From: Rotaria sp. Silwood1
Taxonomy: Eukaryota; Rotifera; Eurotatoria; Philodinida; Philodinidae
Direction: 5' to 3'
DNA: 64,000 nt
NCBI GenBank assembly: GCA_905250075.1
Contig: CAJNOP010000123.1
Location: 147,903 to 211,902, forward strand
The position numbers were made by a program, and so were the translations under genes. The notes beneath the pieces are model-generated. The model saw only the letters and a program-made list of their open reading frames with translations, was not told the DNA's origin and made no database searches. Numbering within the stretch: the stretch's first letter is position 1; each line of letters starts with the position of its first letter. Positions 12,471 to 24,423 of this stretch are shown here, one piece after another.

Positions 12471-14160
12471 TTTATGGTAACTTCTTGGCATACTTATTTT
12501 GTTTTTGCGTAAGTTTCTCACTAAAAAGGTTCATGGTTCTATAGGTTCTTCTAAAAAAACATTTCTACATCGACTACTTAGTTAATTATTTCGTAGTCTG
12601 GCATTATTTTTTGGAATAGGATATGCAGCGTTATACAAGATTCATTGAACCAATTAGCTGTAACTAAGATAGTGTTCTATTCTTTTGTTTAGTTCTATTC
12701 TCATATAGAAAAGTTATTTGCTATTCTTGACAATCGCTCATGTTCTGTTTACTTGCCCATACTTGCAGAGATATCAATGCTTAAATATAATTTAGAAAAA
12801 GATAGATATTTTTAAAGATACATGACAAAATAGCACGAACCATGAAAGATCGACGGATGTTGCCGATTTTTCGTCACATGTATAATCCTGTTGAGCTTTT
12901 GATTGACTATATTTTAAATTTTTTCATCACGCTAACTTTTTCTTTAAGATTTATATTGTCTCGAAAGAGAGAGCAATAATATAGATGAAGAATGGTTGTA
13001 CATGTGTATATTGACTACTAAATGCCCATCTATTTAAAATTTTCAACTAACATACAGGTCTATGCTCACTTATAATTTTATATAAAGAAATGTGTTGCCG
13101 ACTGTTGCATGAATGTTTCAACCTACCTGCATTTTTTTTCCATTAAGTTGTTCTTAAGTCCTGTTTGACCATTTCTTCAAACTGATGACTTAAGAGCAAA
13201 ATATATCCATTGAATGAACAACTAATCCAGATTTTTACTTGTTTACATTTGCTAGATGAATGAAGCGTAACATCCATAGTTTTGATTCAGAATAAGATTT
13301 TATCTAGATAGACTCGTTTTTTTATGATCATCTTCATATATCCATTGATTAATCTATATGTTGATACCCAAGTGATCGCTGAAACACTATGTTTTCTTTT
13401 CTTTTCTGTTTTAGAGTTGTGCTGCTTTCCCTTTATCTAAGTTATTTGATTGGTTTATTTCTATTGATCGATAATAATCTTACTCATCCCTCACAATAGA
13501 AAACGTGGAATTTTCTATTGTAACCTAATCATTTTTATAATTTCTAATTAAAAAGGCTTTTCAAAAAATCAAAACGATTTTGAGGATTTGGAAAGAGATT
13601 TTTACCAGTTCAAAAGTCCAGAAATAATACTGATCTTAGTGTTTTAAAACTTTCAGCTGAAAACTATGAAAACTAGACATATTTTGATGCAAATATACTA
13701 ATCAAAGGTACGAGTTTTTGAGAAATGAATTAATTAAAAGGGGTTACTCGTCTTTGTTAGTACATCTGAGAACACTTTACACTATATACGAAGAGATGAT
13801 GATAAAAACGATTCTCTGATTTAGACAACTCAGATCGTCAAGAATTCTTCTGTCGAATAAATTTTTTCAATTTATTCGAAATAATGTTGAGAATCAGGTC
13901 TTGTAATTAGATTTGATGTTGACGAGCAACAATATAACATATATTGAAACGTCAGCTATAAATTATAGAAGTTCACTGGTACAAAGAACAGAAGAAACCA
14001 AAAGTTGATATGAGAACCTAGAATCCTTAGTAAACAGCTGTATCATCCGTTCATTAATAAAATATTTATTGAGACGTTCTCTTTATTTTAGGAAACTTTT
14101 TTAGTGCATTACTAACATTTCTGTATACGTAAGGTATTTTTACGTTCTACATATGATATA
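12471..14160. other. intergenic, AT-rich
   Basis: No gene or clear repeat recognised. Confidence 0.55.
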
Positions 14161-14988
14161 AAGGGTATTTCATAAGTAACGGTTCCATTTTTATTTTTTT
14201 CTTATCTTTACCATATTTAAAGATAAATAGTCATCAACGATATAGTTTTGAAGAGTAGCATCTAAGCTATCATCCAATGGGAATGGTTCTCAATTTACTT
14301 TAACTCTAAGAAAGTACTGCATTGGTGAAAATATTGAAAAAATTTTATCAAATTAATTTTTTATCTTTTTTCCTATAGAGCACGACATTCTCCGTATTTT
14401 GTGAATATCTCTCTCAAATCTTGATCCTTTAACTTGAATTTTTTTTTCAAAAGATAGCTTGTGAAATTCTCTACAAAATCCAATACAAACAACTCTCCAA
14501 AATAATAATTAGAAAACCATATCTGATCAGCAGTACTACATTCCAAAAAAGCCCACTCTCGTCATCGCTGCTTTTCTTTTTTTTTTACAAAACTAATGAT
14601 TTCTCTTTTCCTGACTAAACAGGTTTCAAGGCATCCTAAGTTATTCGTTTGGACAGCTGTTCATATTGGATTTTGTAGAGAATTTCACAAGCTATCTTTT
14701 GAAAAAAAAATCAAGTTAAAGAATCAAGATTTGAGAGAGATATTCACAAAATACTGAGAATGTCATGCTCTATAGAAAAAAAGATAAAAAATAAATTTGA
14801 TAAAATTTTTTCAATATTTTCACCAATGCAGTACCTTCTTAGAGTTAAAGTGAATTGAGAACCATTCCCATTGGATGATAGCTTAGATGCTACTCTTCAA
14901 AACTATATCATCGATGACTATTTATCTTTAAATATGGTAAAGATAAGAAAGAAAATAAAAATGGAACCGTTACTTATGAAATACCCTT
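14161..14988. mobile_element. palindromic MITE with TA flanks, 828 bp
   Basis: The arms (about 14161-14503 and 14646-14988) are near-perfect reverse complements of about 340 bp, around a spacer of about 145 bp. Ends read AAGGGTATTTCATAAGTAAC and its complement. TA lies directly outside both ends (14159-14160 and 14989-14990), as expected for the Tc1/mariner group (established knowledge). There is no transposase frame. High arm identity suggests a fairly recent insertion or a self-complementary origin. Confidence 0.85.
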
Positions 14989-15856
14989 TAGATATAAGAT
15001 TTATGATTTGAAGTTTGTCCTAGCGTTCCTAACGTATCTATCTGACATAATCGTATAATTTTTTGCCATAGTTTGGGTTCTTTTTTTTTGTTAATATGCT
15101 ATGTTGTTTCATTTAATGATTAATAGATTCAAATTAATACAAAATCATATTAGTTCTCCGATAATCTAACCGACACTGTAAAGGTAATGGCTCTTTCTAT
15201 ATTTTGAGTAGGGAGAGTGTGGGTGTTTCCATAAAAGATTTGAAATAGAACCAAATATATCTAAAGAATATACTGAGTGAGATACATCGCAAGAGATTGG
15301 ATGAAAGGAAAGAAGTTTATTTAGTTAATAGATTTAGGTTGTCAAGCCGACGTTTCGTAGTTCTTGACGATATGTGAGGAAAAAAAGTTTTTTTTCATCT
15401 TATTTGATGATCAAATCACTATGTTATACATGTAGTGGAAGCTACTATAAACCATAAATCTAGTTTAGAGCATAAACAGTGTTGATAGTTCACACGATGT
15501 AAATCTTTTTTCCTTGTATATTTCAACATCAGCCGATCGTAGTTTTTATAAGTCTATGGGCCTTAATTTACTAGCTGTGATCATTCAACATAAAAAATAA
15601 GTTCTAAACTGGATCCACGTTAGGAGACATTCCCATGTTGTATTGATGTTTCAGGCGGACTCGGCATACTGACATCATCTGATTCACTCCAAATTTTGGT
15701 AAAATATCAAGGTTAAACTTTATCGTGAAAGGCAATTTCTATTATAACAAAAAAAAAGAAAGATATCCTTTTACGTTTGTACTTGATAAGCTATAAATTT
15801 ATTTTTAACGATCAAAGATAAGATTTCGTTTTCTATCGATTCATTTCATAATAAGC
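14989..15856. other. intergenic; upstream region of the Cys-rich gene
   Basis: No gene seen. A TATA-like CTATAAATT lies about 65 bp before the next ATG. Confidence 0.5.
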
Positions 15857-16228
15857 ATGGCTCTTCGTATTCTACTATTTTTATTCGCACTCTGCATATG
15901 CTTTACAATAATCAATAGCAAAACTCAATGTTCATGTTCATGTTGCAAAGGTAATGGATGTTTTGCACGGTATCAAGGTGTAATTAGTTTACCAACATGT
16001 TCATCTTCAAGTTGTAAACATACATGTAAAATGCGTTATCCTGGACAATGTGGTCGATCACCTGGTACATTAGTAGCAACATGTACGAAAACGAAAAAAC
16101 CTCGTCGATTCTCATCTTCAAAGAAGACGAAATCAAGACTTAGACCATCATCAAGAAAAAATCTATTTGGACGACCTTCAAAATTTGGATCATCATCAAA
16201 AAAACATTTATATCGTCATCCTTATTAG
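15857..16228 (+). CDS. small secreted Cys-rich protein with basic tail
   Basis: An intronless 123-residue frame. Residues 1 to about 21 are a clear signal peptide (hydrophobic LLFLFALCICF core). The mature part has ten Cys between residues 25 and 76 in the pattern CxCxCC-x4-C-x12-C-x4-C-x3-C-x7-C-x10-C, which could form five disulfides. Residues 78-123 are a Lys/Arg/Ser-rich tail with no Cys. It reads as a secreted disulfide-rich core carrying a positively charged extension, which might bind polyanions such as nucleic acid, glycans or membranes (inference). A TATA-like sequence lies upstream and AATAAA downstream (16272-16277). I do not recognise the family. The signal peptide and Cys pattern make it a convincing gene. 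Confidence 0.8.
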   Translation: MALRILLFLFALCICFTIINSKTQCSCSCCKGNGCFARYQGVISLPTCSSSSCKHTCKMRYPGQCGRSPGTLVATCTKTKKPRRFSSSKKTKSRLRPSSRKNLFGRPSKFGSSSKKHLYRHPY

Positions 16229-16271
16229 GTGATGATTATTGAAATACTTTTACCGAAGAAAAAACACAATT

Positions 16272-16277
16272 AATAAA
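16272..16277 (+). terminator. poly(A) signal AATAAA
   Basis: Lies 44 bp after the stop of the Cys-rich gene, on the same strand. Confidence 0.5.
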
Positions 16278-19200
16278 ATAATTTCAATTGAAGATTTCTG
16301 AAATAAAATTGATTTAATTTTTACAATGAAATAAGATAGTTTTTACATAACTAATCAATTTTAGAATTTCATACCTTCTAGGCATGATAAATAGTTTGTT
16401 AACATCGAATGATGATCATAAAGAAGTATTTATGACGGACGTCCGGTCAAAAATTACTTTTTTTTTTTTTTTATAAAATAAAGGAGAATAAATTAAATTT
16501 TCTTACTATTTTCCCTTTTACTAGTACTTTATTTTATTATACGACTAGAAGCTTCTTTTCGATTACACATTTTGAAAATAATTTGAAGTGTTTATTGAAA
16601 AAGTGCCTTTACGTATTGAGGACAAACAAATTACTACTAAGAGTTAGTAATAGCTCACAATCAATAAGACTCTCCGAATTCTTGCTATAAGTTTTTCATG
16701 ACAGAAACTGTTTGACTAAACACTAAGACAAGTAAATTATTATTCTATTATAGATAACGCTCATTTAATCTAAAATATTTAATTGTTATTTGGTATTCTT
16801 ATCTGATATATTATTAATATTTGTAACTGGCTTATTTCAATCATTAGCTTATAGAAATATTCAACAGTTAGTTGATGAAACATTTCTACTTGTTCGATGT
16901 GAATTAGACAAACAGTCGAACAAATATAAAATTTGAGAAGTCAAATAGTAGTTATCACTTAAATGCAAATTTGTCAGTTATTTAATGGAAATTCTTTATT
17001 ATATATATTTTTCGAGTTCATTTTTGTTTACATCTATGTATCACCACGATTTTATCTACAATTGATTTATATAACACTTCTTATTTATCATAAATGGATT
17101 ATGGTGCTGATTTTCGTGACAAACATAAACAGATATAATTCTATTTCTTCATATCTTTTAAATAGAGTAATAAGCTTTTAATAATGTTAATACGAGGATT
17201 AATTTTATTTTTAGGATGATGAAATATTTTTGACAATATTTTATAGAGTACAACAAGAACTAATAATAAAAAGCAGTGTACCATAAACCTGACGTGCCAT
17301 TCATCAAATTGTATTTTCTATTATTCGTTATTGAAAATTTCCGTTGGTTAATTCAACATGTTCATACTATGTATATCCGGTGATATTCTTCCTGTTTCGA
17401 ATTGCTTCCGATAGTTAAAATCTTATGTGTCTTATAAAACAATTTATTGAAGTTCGTATGATTGAATTCATTAAATGAAATTCAATTCAAAGATTGTACG
17501 AACACTATAAACAAAACAAAATTGATGTTTTTTTTCTGTCTAGGCTTATTACAGTTCAATGATTATGAACACTGCAAGATGGATTCTTGTCTTGTGAATA
17601 AAATTATTAATATGTTTATCATGTTTTTAATATCTTTGTGAGAAATTAAACATTACCATGTAACATTTCATTGTCGAAAACTGCTTGTTCACACAAAGTT
17701 AAATTGAATGTATCTACAAATTTTGAAATGTTTTACATTGTAAAATTTAATTATTTTATAAGAAATTTATTGGAAGAAGACAAATAAAAAAATTTATCAT
17801 ATTTTACGTTTCAGAATCTTTCATCAATTAAGTGCAGTACGACTCTTCTCCTTGTCCCATAGACACATACAATAAAAAAATGTATAAATTGATGAAGTTA
17901 GAACATTGAAGTCTATTCAATATCAGTGTTTGTGAATTTATAATTTATGAGAGATTTTTCACTTGATCTATTTTATATTAGTTTATTGAAGTTCAAAAAT
18001 ATATTATGTAAGTTTCATATTTCAGTCCCAGCGGGTTATACTAACCAACCTTTTCATTATCAGTTGTTAAACAGAAAAATAAATGATATTGTTCTTTCTC
18101 AATGGCGAACTTATAGAGGGGGGATGGAGTGCTCTTGAGGTAATTGTCCCCTTTTCTAAAAGAGTTTTCTAGATTCTTCTTAATTAGTAGAAAATGCTTT
18201 AAAATGAATTGATACATACTCTAATGAACTTCAAAACACGCTCACCGAGTCACCTCCTATCATAAAAGTCTTATATCTGCTATTGCTGTTTCTTTCAGTT
18301 TTATATCTCTTGAGTTGTGTAAAACGTGTTCGATCCGATTCATAAAACTAGTTTCTGAAAATCTTGTTTAATGAAAGAATCTTTGTCATCTACAATTTTA
18401 GTGAAAATAGATAAATACTTCTTATGATAGAAAATTCGATGAACTACCAAAATCATTTTTCTGATTTATTTTCTACATGTCATTGTCAAAAAGATATTAT
18501 AAAAATATAAATATGCTAAATTTTTGTGTATTCATTTTCTAAATGCAAATACATTTCTATATGTCAACATATTGTAAACAGAGATATTTTTAATGAATAA
18601 TAATATGAAATTTAAACACTTTCAAATATTAATTTTTCAAAAATATAATTTAGTTGCTAGAAAATGAATGAGAATTTTATTTTAAGATTTATCTTTACAA
18701 CAATATAGTTTGATTATTCAACGATATAAATTCAAAATTATAAAACAAACGAATGCATCATAATATATTCATTCAATGCAGTTCATTTTTGAAGTCCTGT
18801 TTAGTCTATATCTCTTATTATGAGGATTTAATTTATGTAAGATTGCATTAGGATAATGATAATATGTATCTCATATTGTCTTTATACTTCTTTCTAATAT
18901 TCTATGAAGAAGAAAAAAAAATAAGCACTTCTGAACAGCAGAATTCTTTTCTCCGGATATTAATGAATATTCTTTATTTTTTGAACTTTGTTCTTGATTA
19001 ATATATTTTGAGTTCTTTTCTTATTGTGACATAGAAAGAAAGACAAACGAAATCAAAAACATTGAATAATAATTTTATGATGAAAAGCTCATTATTTTTA
19101 ATATAAAATTATAATAATTAATTATATCACAAAAGTTATTATGGTATGACGTTAGTTAAATGACAATATAAGCATAGTTTATAATATTATCAGCATATTC

Positions 19201-19351
19201 ATTTTTCTGTTTGAATTATCATATGATACTTAAGACTTAATTACATATTATATAGCAAGACAATATAAGATAGTTTCTATCATAGTATTTATAATACTCT
19301 TATTTAAACATAGAAGACTATACTTCCGAAGAACATATCTCACTTTCGAAT
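16278..19351. other. intergenic with one GPCR relic
   Basis: Apart from the pseudogene fragment at 16787-16918, I see no gene or strong repeat. The last kilobase before the GPCR at 19352 is extremely AT-rich. Confidence 0.55.
16787..16918 (+). pseudogene. GPCR fragment, relic paralogue of the gene at 19352
   Basis: One frame of 44 codons aligns without gaps to residues 183-226 of the intact GPCR at 19352-20393, covering TM5 and the third intracellular loop. Shared blocks are LAYRN(I/V)QQL, LVR(C/R)ELDKQ and a hydrophobic TM5. The frame reaches a TGA a few codons later and no other part of the receptor was found nearby. It is best read as the remnant of a duplicated receptor. Confidence 0.75.
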
Positions 19352-20393
19352 ATGTCGTCATCAGTAGCATTGTTTCTCAATCTTTCTCAACAAATTACTT
19401 TATATATGAATATTCCGATTTTAATTGTTGGTGTTATTGGTGGAATATTTAATCTCATAGTATTTCTTAGTCTTAAAACTTTTCGAAAAAATTCATGTTC
19501 ATTCTATTTAATGATTATGTCATGGGTTAATATTGGTCAGTTAGTTACTGGTAATTTTACTCGAATAATGAGTGTTGGATATAATATTGATTGGACACAA
19601 AGTTCATTATTTTATTGTAAATTCAGATGGTATTTTATTCAAATATGTACATTAACTTCATATGCATGTTTATGTTTTGCAACAATTGATCAATATTTAG
19701 CAACATCAACTCGTTATCGATGGCAACAATGGAGTAATATTAAATTAGCATATTATCTTTGTTCAGCAGCTGTTATTTTTTCAATGTTACATGGAATTCC
19801 TTCGTTTATTTTTTATAATTATGGTAATTCAATAATTACAACTCAACCTGTTTGTATTATACCTAATACTGTCTATCAACGATACAGAACTTATGGTTAT
19901 TTTTTAGTACTAGCAGGTTTTTTACCCGTTTTTATTACTGTTCTTTTTGGAACATTGGCATATAGAAATGTTCAACAATTAGCTTATCGAACTGTTCCAC
20001 TTGTTCGACGTGAATTAGATAAACAATTAACAACTATAGTTCTTGTTCAAGTTGTTTTTAGTTTTATTGTTATTATGCCTTATAACATATATGTGACAAT
20101 AACACCTATCATAAATTTACAAGTTGATTTAGATATTGCTGCCAAATTACAGTTTATTGAATCTTTAACTGGAGGTATTTACTATTCATATTTTGCAGTA
20201 AGTATGATTTAATTAATGTTTATTATTTGATTTATTAAGATTTTTATAGGCTCCATTTTATATTTATGTTTTGGTATCGAAACGATTTCGACAACAACTA
20301 CTTTATGTGCTTAATCCTGCTTTTATTAACTTTGCTAGACGTCCACCAATAATTAGTAATAATCAAGTAGTACCAGAACTTAATGGAAGTTAA
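19352..20393 (+). CDS. rhodopsin-like GPCR, divergent (probable rotifer-expanded family)
   Basis: Two exons, 19352-20197 and 20250-20393, around a 52-bp GT..AG intron give 329 residues. Seven hydrophobic helices are visible: TM1 about 22-42 with Asn34, TM2 about 51-70, TM3 about 93-112, TM4 about 131-153, TM5 about 182-203, TM6 about 229-250, and TM7 ending in AAPFYIYVLVSKRF. Cys89 and Cys168 can form the usual TM3-ECL2 disulfide. The DRY motif is replaced by DQY (113-115) and NPxxY by a PFYIY sequence, so it is class A in outline but far from ligand-defined groups. The intron falls inside TM7. The short tail has few Ser/Thr sites. AATAAA at 20460-20465 follows the stop. The ligand is unknown. 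Confidence 0.85.
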
Positions 20394-22690
20394 TTCAAAG
20401 TTAACGTTCGACAATGTAAGATGATCTGTAGAAATGGATTTAAATTGAACTTTTTGTTGAATAAAATCATTTTCAAACTCGAAAATTGAACACATATAAG
20501 ATTCTATTGATATTGTTGATTAGTATTTTATTTATGTAGTGTATTGTATCCTATTATATAACTTTATTTCAACTTATTTTCAATGTATTTATATCTTATA
20601 TTGGTCTTTGAAATGAGTTTTATCTTATTTCATATGAATACACATTCTATAATTTCATGACGTATCATTTTTTTTTAATATCTTTCTTAATAACAACAAT
20701 GTGTAAAATATTTATTAAATTCCAAAGGCTATTGCGTATCTCTTTTACATTCATTATAATTAAAAAAAAATTCTGTAAAAGTAATCATATCCTTTCTATT
20801 AAGCACTCTGAGTGTGTTGCTAATCCAAAAGCTAATTTGTTACAATATACTTTTACGTACGTGTTGAACCTTTCATAAACAATTCAGTTTAACAGGCTGT
20901 TATCAAGTTCTGATATTGATAAGTATTGCAGAGTTAAATATTAAATTTATGTAATACGGATCAAACACGGTAGCCAGTATTTTAAACATAAATGATAAAA
21001 AAAAACATTAAATTATCGTACTTTATTTCATGTTTAATAAAACATAATCGTACATACTAACTTATTTAATCAAGTTAACATCTCTAACAATAGACTTTGA
21101 ACAATCATCTACATTTAGATATTATTTTAAAACAATTTGGTCAATAATGTATAAAATAAATGTATTTATTATTTATTTAATAAAATGTCCTAGAACAGAC
21201 GATGTAGAAAAGTGGAATAAGCATTAAAAACTGCGGACATTGCGAAAGTATAAAGTCATATAAAGTTCGAAACAAATAGTATACGGATATCCATGATTGC
21301 TTTGATTTTTTACTTATACATGCTGTTTCATCATTAAGCATTAAGTTAAGAACCTTTATTTTTTAACATCAAAACTAAGATAACAATGAGTACCCTCAAC
21401 TCTTACAGATACCCATAAAAATGATTACATAAAAAATATCCTCACAAACAAAAAAAATTAATGAGACAGTAATATAAAAAGTTCTCAGCTATGTTGAAAT
21501 ACATTTATTTAATTTTTTTTTTTCTACAATGAATAATGATTATTAAATGGCAAATTAAAAAAGAAACATTCGTTCTGAAAGTCGTATAATACTAATGAAT
21601 CAGTAACAAAGAATATTGATATAATCGTCTAAGTCACAATTATGTTTCGACTAACTACAATGATGACAATGCAATAAACTGCTCCAGCTATTATGATCAT
21701 CTATCCATGAGATAGTATCAAACTGTTAGAGATTAAGACTTCACTATTACAGATAGTTTTTTGTAGAACTCAAACATATATATTTGAAGACTATTCGATA
21801 CGTTTTTCTAACAACGAAAAAGAAAAGACGCATCAGTAAAAAACAACAATCAGTGCCAAGAGCATTTTGGAACTTATTAGAGTCTTTCAAAGCATTCTAT
21901 GAAACTCAGATTTCTACTGTAGATTCTAGCTAATCCAAATATTGCGGTATTAGTATGTGCTGTACTCGGAAGCTTACTGAACGATTAAATCAATGTGTCA
22001 AGCTAGTTAATATAGTAGTTGAATCAATAAAACAAAGAATAACATAATATGTAACACTTTCTATGGTATATACTATATATCGTATATATTATTATTATTA
22101 GGAAAAAACAAGTTATGTATTGAAGATGCATTTGACAGTATAACTGCAATATTGACGTGTCAACTATAAAAAATTCTTATCATTTTGATTTATTCATTTA
22201 TTTGATATTTTTTAAAACACATTGGTCTTACATGGATCTACACTGACAAATTTTTCTTTTGAACAAAATTCAGATTGAGCAAAGAATCTTGAAGATATCT
22301 TACCTAAGATAAGAAGCAAAGAAATCATTGAGTAGACTGCTCATTACTTTTTTTTCAATAAATTATCACGAGAGACTTATTTAAAAAACTATGGAAGAAT
22401 TTTAATAATTATCATTTTATCAAAGTAATTCAATCTATGACATTACATAAGTTTATCTAATAGAGATATTCACATTATCAAATCAATTATTTTATATTGT
22501 TTGCTATTTGTTCTTTTTTGTATAGAAAAAAGTGACACAATCTTAATTGAGCAAGAAAATGGTTATATAGACTTCTCCTAAGACACTTTCAGTTAAATAG
22601 ACAATATGACAAAAATAAAAAAAAATGGTCCGACAACGTTGTAAGAAAAAATAAACAAAAACAAGAATAATAAAAGTTGTTTTGTGTAAT
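20394..22690. other. intergenic, AT-rich
   Basis: Holds AATAAA (20460-20465) of the GPCR gene. No other gene or repeat recognised. Confidence 0.55.
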
Positions 22691-24423
22691 TTAATTAAAA
22701 TTATAAGATGTTTCCATTTCTTGCAATTGAACAATTGTAAGTTCATTGCCTGCATTAAGACAAGAAATAACTTGAAATTTTCGACCAGGCAAAAGAAGTA
22801 CTTGATCTTTTGATGGATCATGTGCATGATTACTAATTAATTTACCCGAACGACATTCAATAGTAAAAAGAGTTCGTTCACCTGTTCTACCAAAATTTTC
22901 TTCATCTTCAAGTGTTTTAATACATGATGTACAATCTAAAAATTCCCAACTAGAATATATTCGTCCATTAGGATATTTATCACTGAGATTTTTATTTGTT
23001 CCTTGATAAACAACACGTGTTATTGATGATAATTTTGAAAGTGCTTGTAAAAAAAGTCTTAAATAGAACAACCATGGTTTTATTTGTTGTTTATTTTCTG
23101 TACGTAATGTTTGATTGAGAATGTAGTTAAATGTCATTTCTTTTGAATACCATTCCATTGTATAGAGTGCTATTGCAGATGATTCATCATTAGTTAAACC
23201 ATCCTGTGGATTCTCACAATTCTGTTTAACTATCCAAACCATTTGTTCGATTTTATCAACAATCTTAGAAAGAGGAGCAACAGCTTGTTCAAGAGAAACT
23301 ATTGATACTTTGTCATATTCGTCGAATGGACATGTCATATCATTAATTGATACAGTAGCCATCGCATCTTCAAGAGTTCGACTGGAATCATCATCTATAT
23401 CTGTTGTGAATGTAGCATTTGAATCTAAAATAAAATAACATGAATTTAATAGCCTTCCGCAAATGTTATTAATGTTCTTAAAAATCTTATTGTACTTTTC
23501 GATAAAAGAAAACCTTTCAGTTTTATTAACAACAGATATTCAATAGCACAAGATCTATAAATATGGTACTGTAATTGCGATCCTATCTATGGTCTCAATA
23601 AATCCAATTTGATTGCTGTCGTACAGATAGTAGTATTTCTAATCATGGCATAGAGAAAAACTGTTCTAGAATTATGAGCTGATTGGCATAATTTATAAAA
23701 TTATTCGCTTAAAATCATAATATATTTAACTACAATCTTTAGTTTCAACTGGGACAATTTTTTTATGATAATTCCGGTCCCGTACATTGGCAGTTGGCAT
23801 GCCTTCAATCTATTAATGAAAGACATAGTTGAAAACTTTGAAGAATTTTTAAAAATCAAAGTCCGAGGCTTCCTATGTCATACAGTTTGACTTGAGATAA
23901 TTTTTATTGACTCACTTGTAATATTTGTAATTGAACTAGGAGCTATTTTTGCTGTTGATCCTTTATTTTTTGCAAACATTCTTAGATCAGATCGAATCTT
24001 GGAAATCAATTCATCTAATTCAACAATAATACCTCTGATCTGTAAGAAGAAAGATTACAAAGAAAGATAAATTAAAAATTAACATATAATTACTTTAGGA
24101 TATTGCTGAGACCATTCTTCATGTCTGCTTTTATTTAAACAAAATATGTAGATACCTGATATTTGTTGTAGTTCATGAATATTGGGTATTATTTTTCGAC
24201 TTAATCTACCACTGACAATAATTAAAAATGGTACTTTTGGCTTTGATTGAATAAACTGTTGACATTCATCCTCTTCTTCATGTATTTCAACATTATCAAA
24301 AGCTCTAAATAGATTTTGTTGTATAAAAAGATTATCTTCACTTTTGTTTGCTTCGGAATCCAACCAGACAATTGTAAGTTTTTTGTTTGCACTATCAGTT
24401 AGTGAATTATTACCTGTAGCCAT
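22691..24423 (-). CDS. ART-fold (arginine ADP-ribosyltransferase-like) protein with N-terminal receiver-like domain; active site degenerate
   Basis: Three exons on the minus strand, 24423-24094, 24039-23916 and 23424-22691, join in frame to 395 residues. Residues about 15-135 form an alternating strand/helix domain (LTIVWLD, PFLIIVSGRL, GIYIFCLNK, GIIVELDELI) that recalls the N-terminal domain of many bdelloid proteins. Residues about 230-385 follow the ecto-ART pattern: LYTMEWYSKEM helix, VYQG (where VYRG is usual), a W..FLDCTS stretch (STS usual), then LFTIE and LLLPGRKFQVI. All three parts of the R-S-ExE triad are altered: Arg to Gln292, STS to CTS (316-318), and ExE to KDQ (357-359). Mono-ADP-ribosylation is therefore doubtful; a pseudoenzyme or NAD-binding sensor is more likely (inference). 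There is no signal peptide, so it is probably intracellular. Confidence 0.8.
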
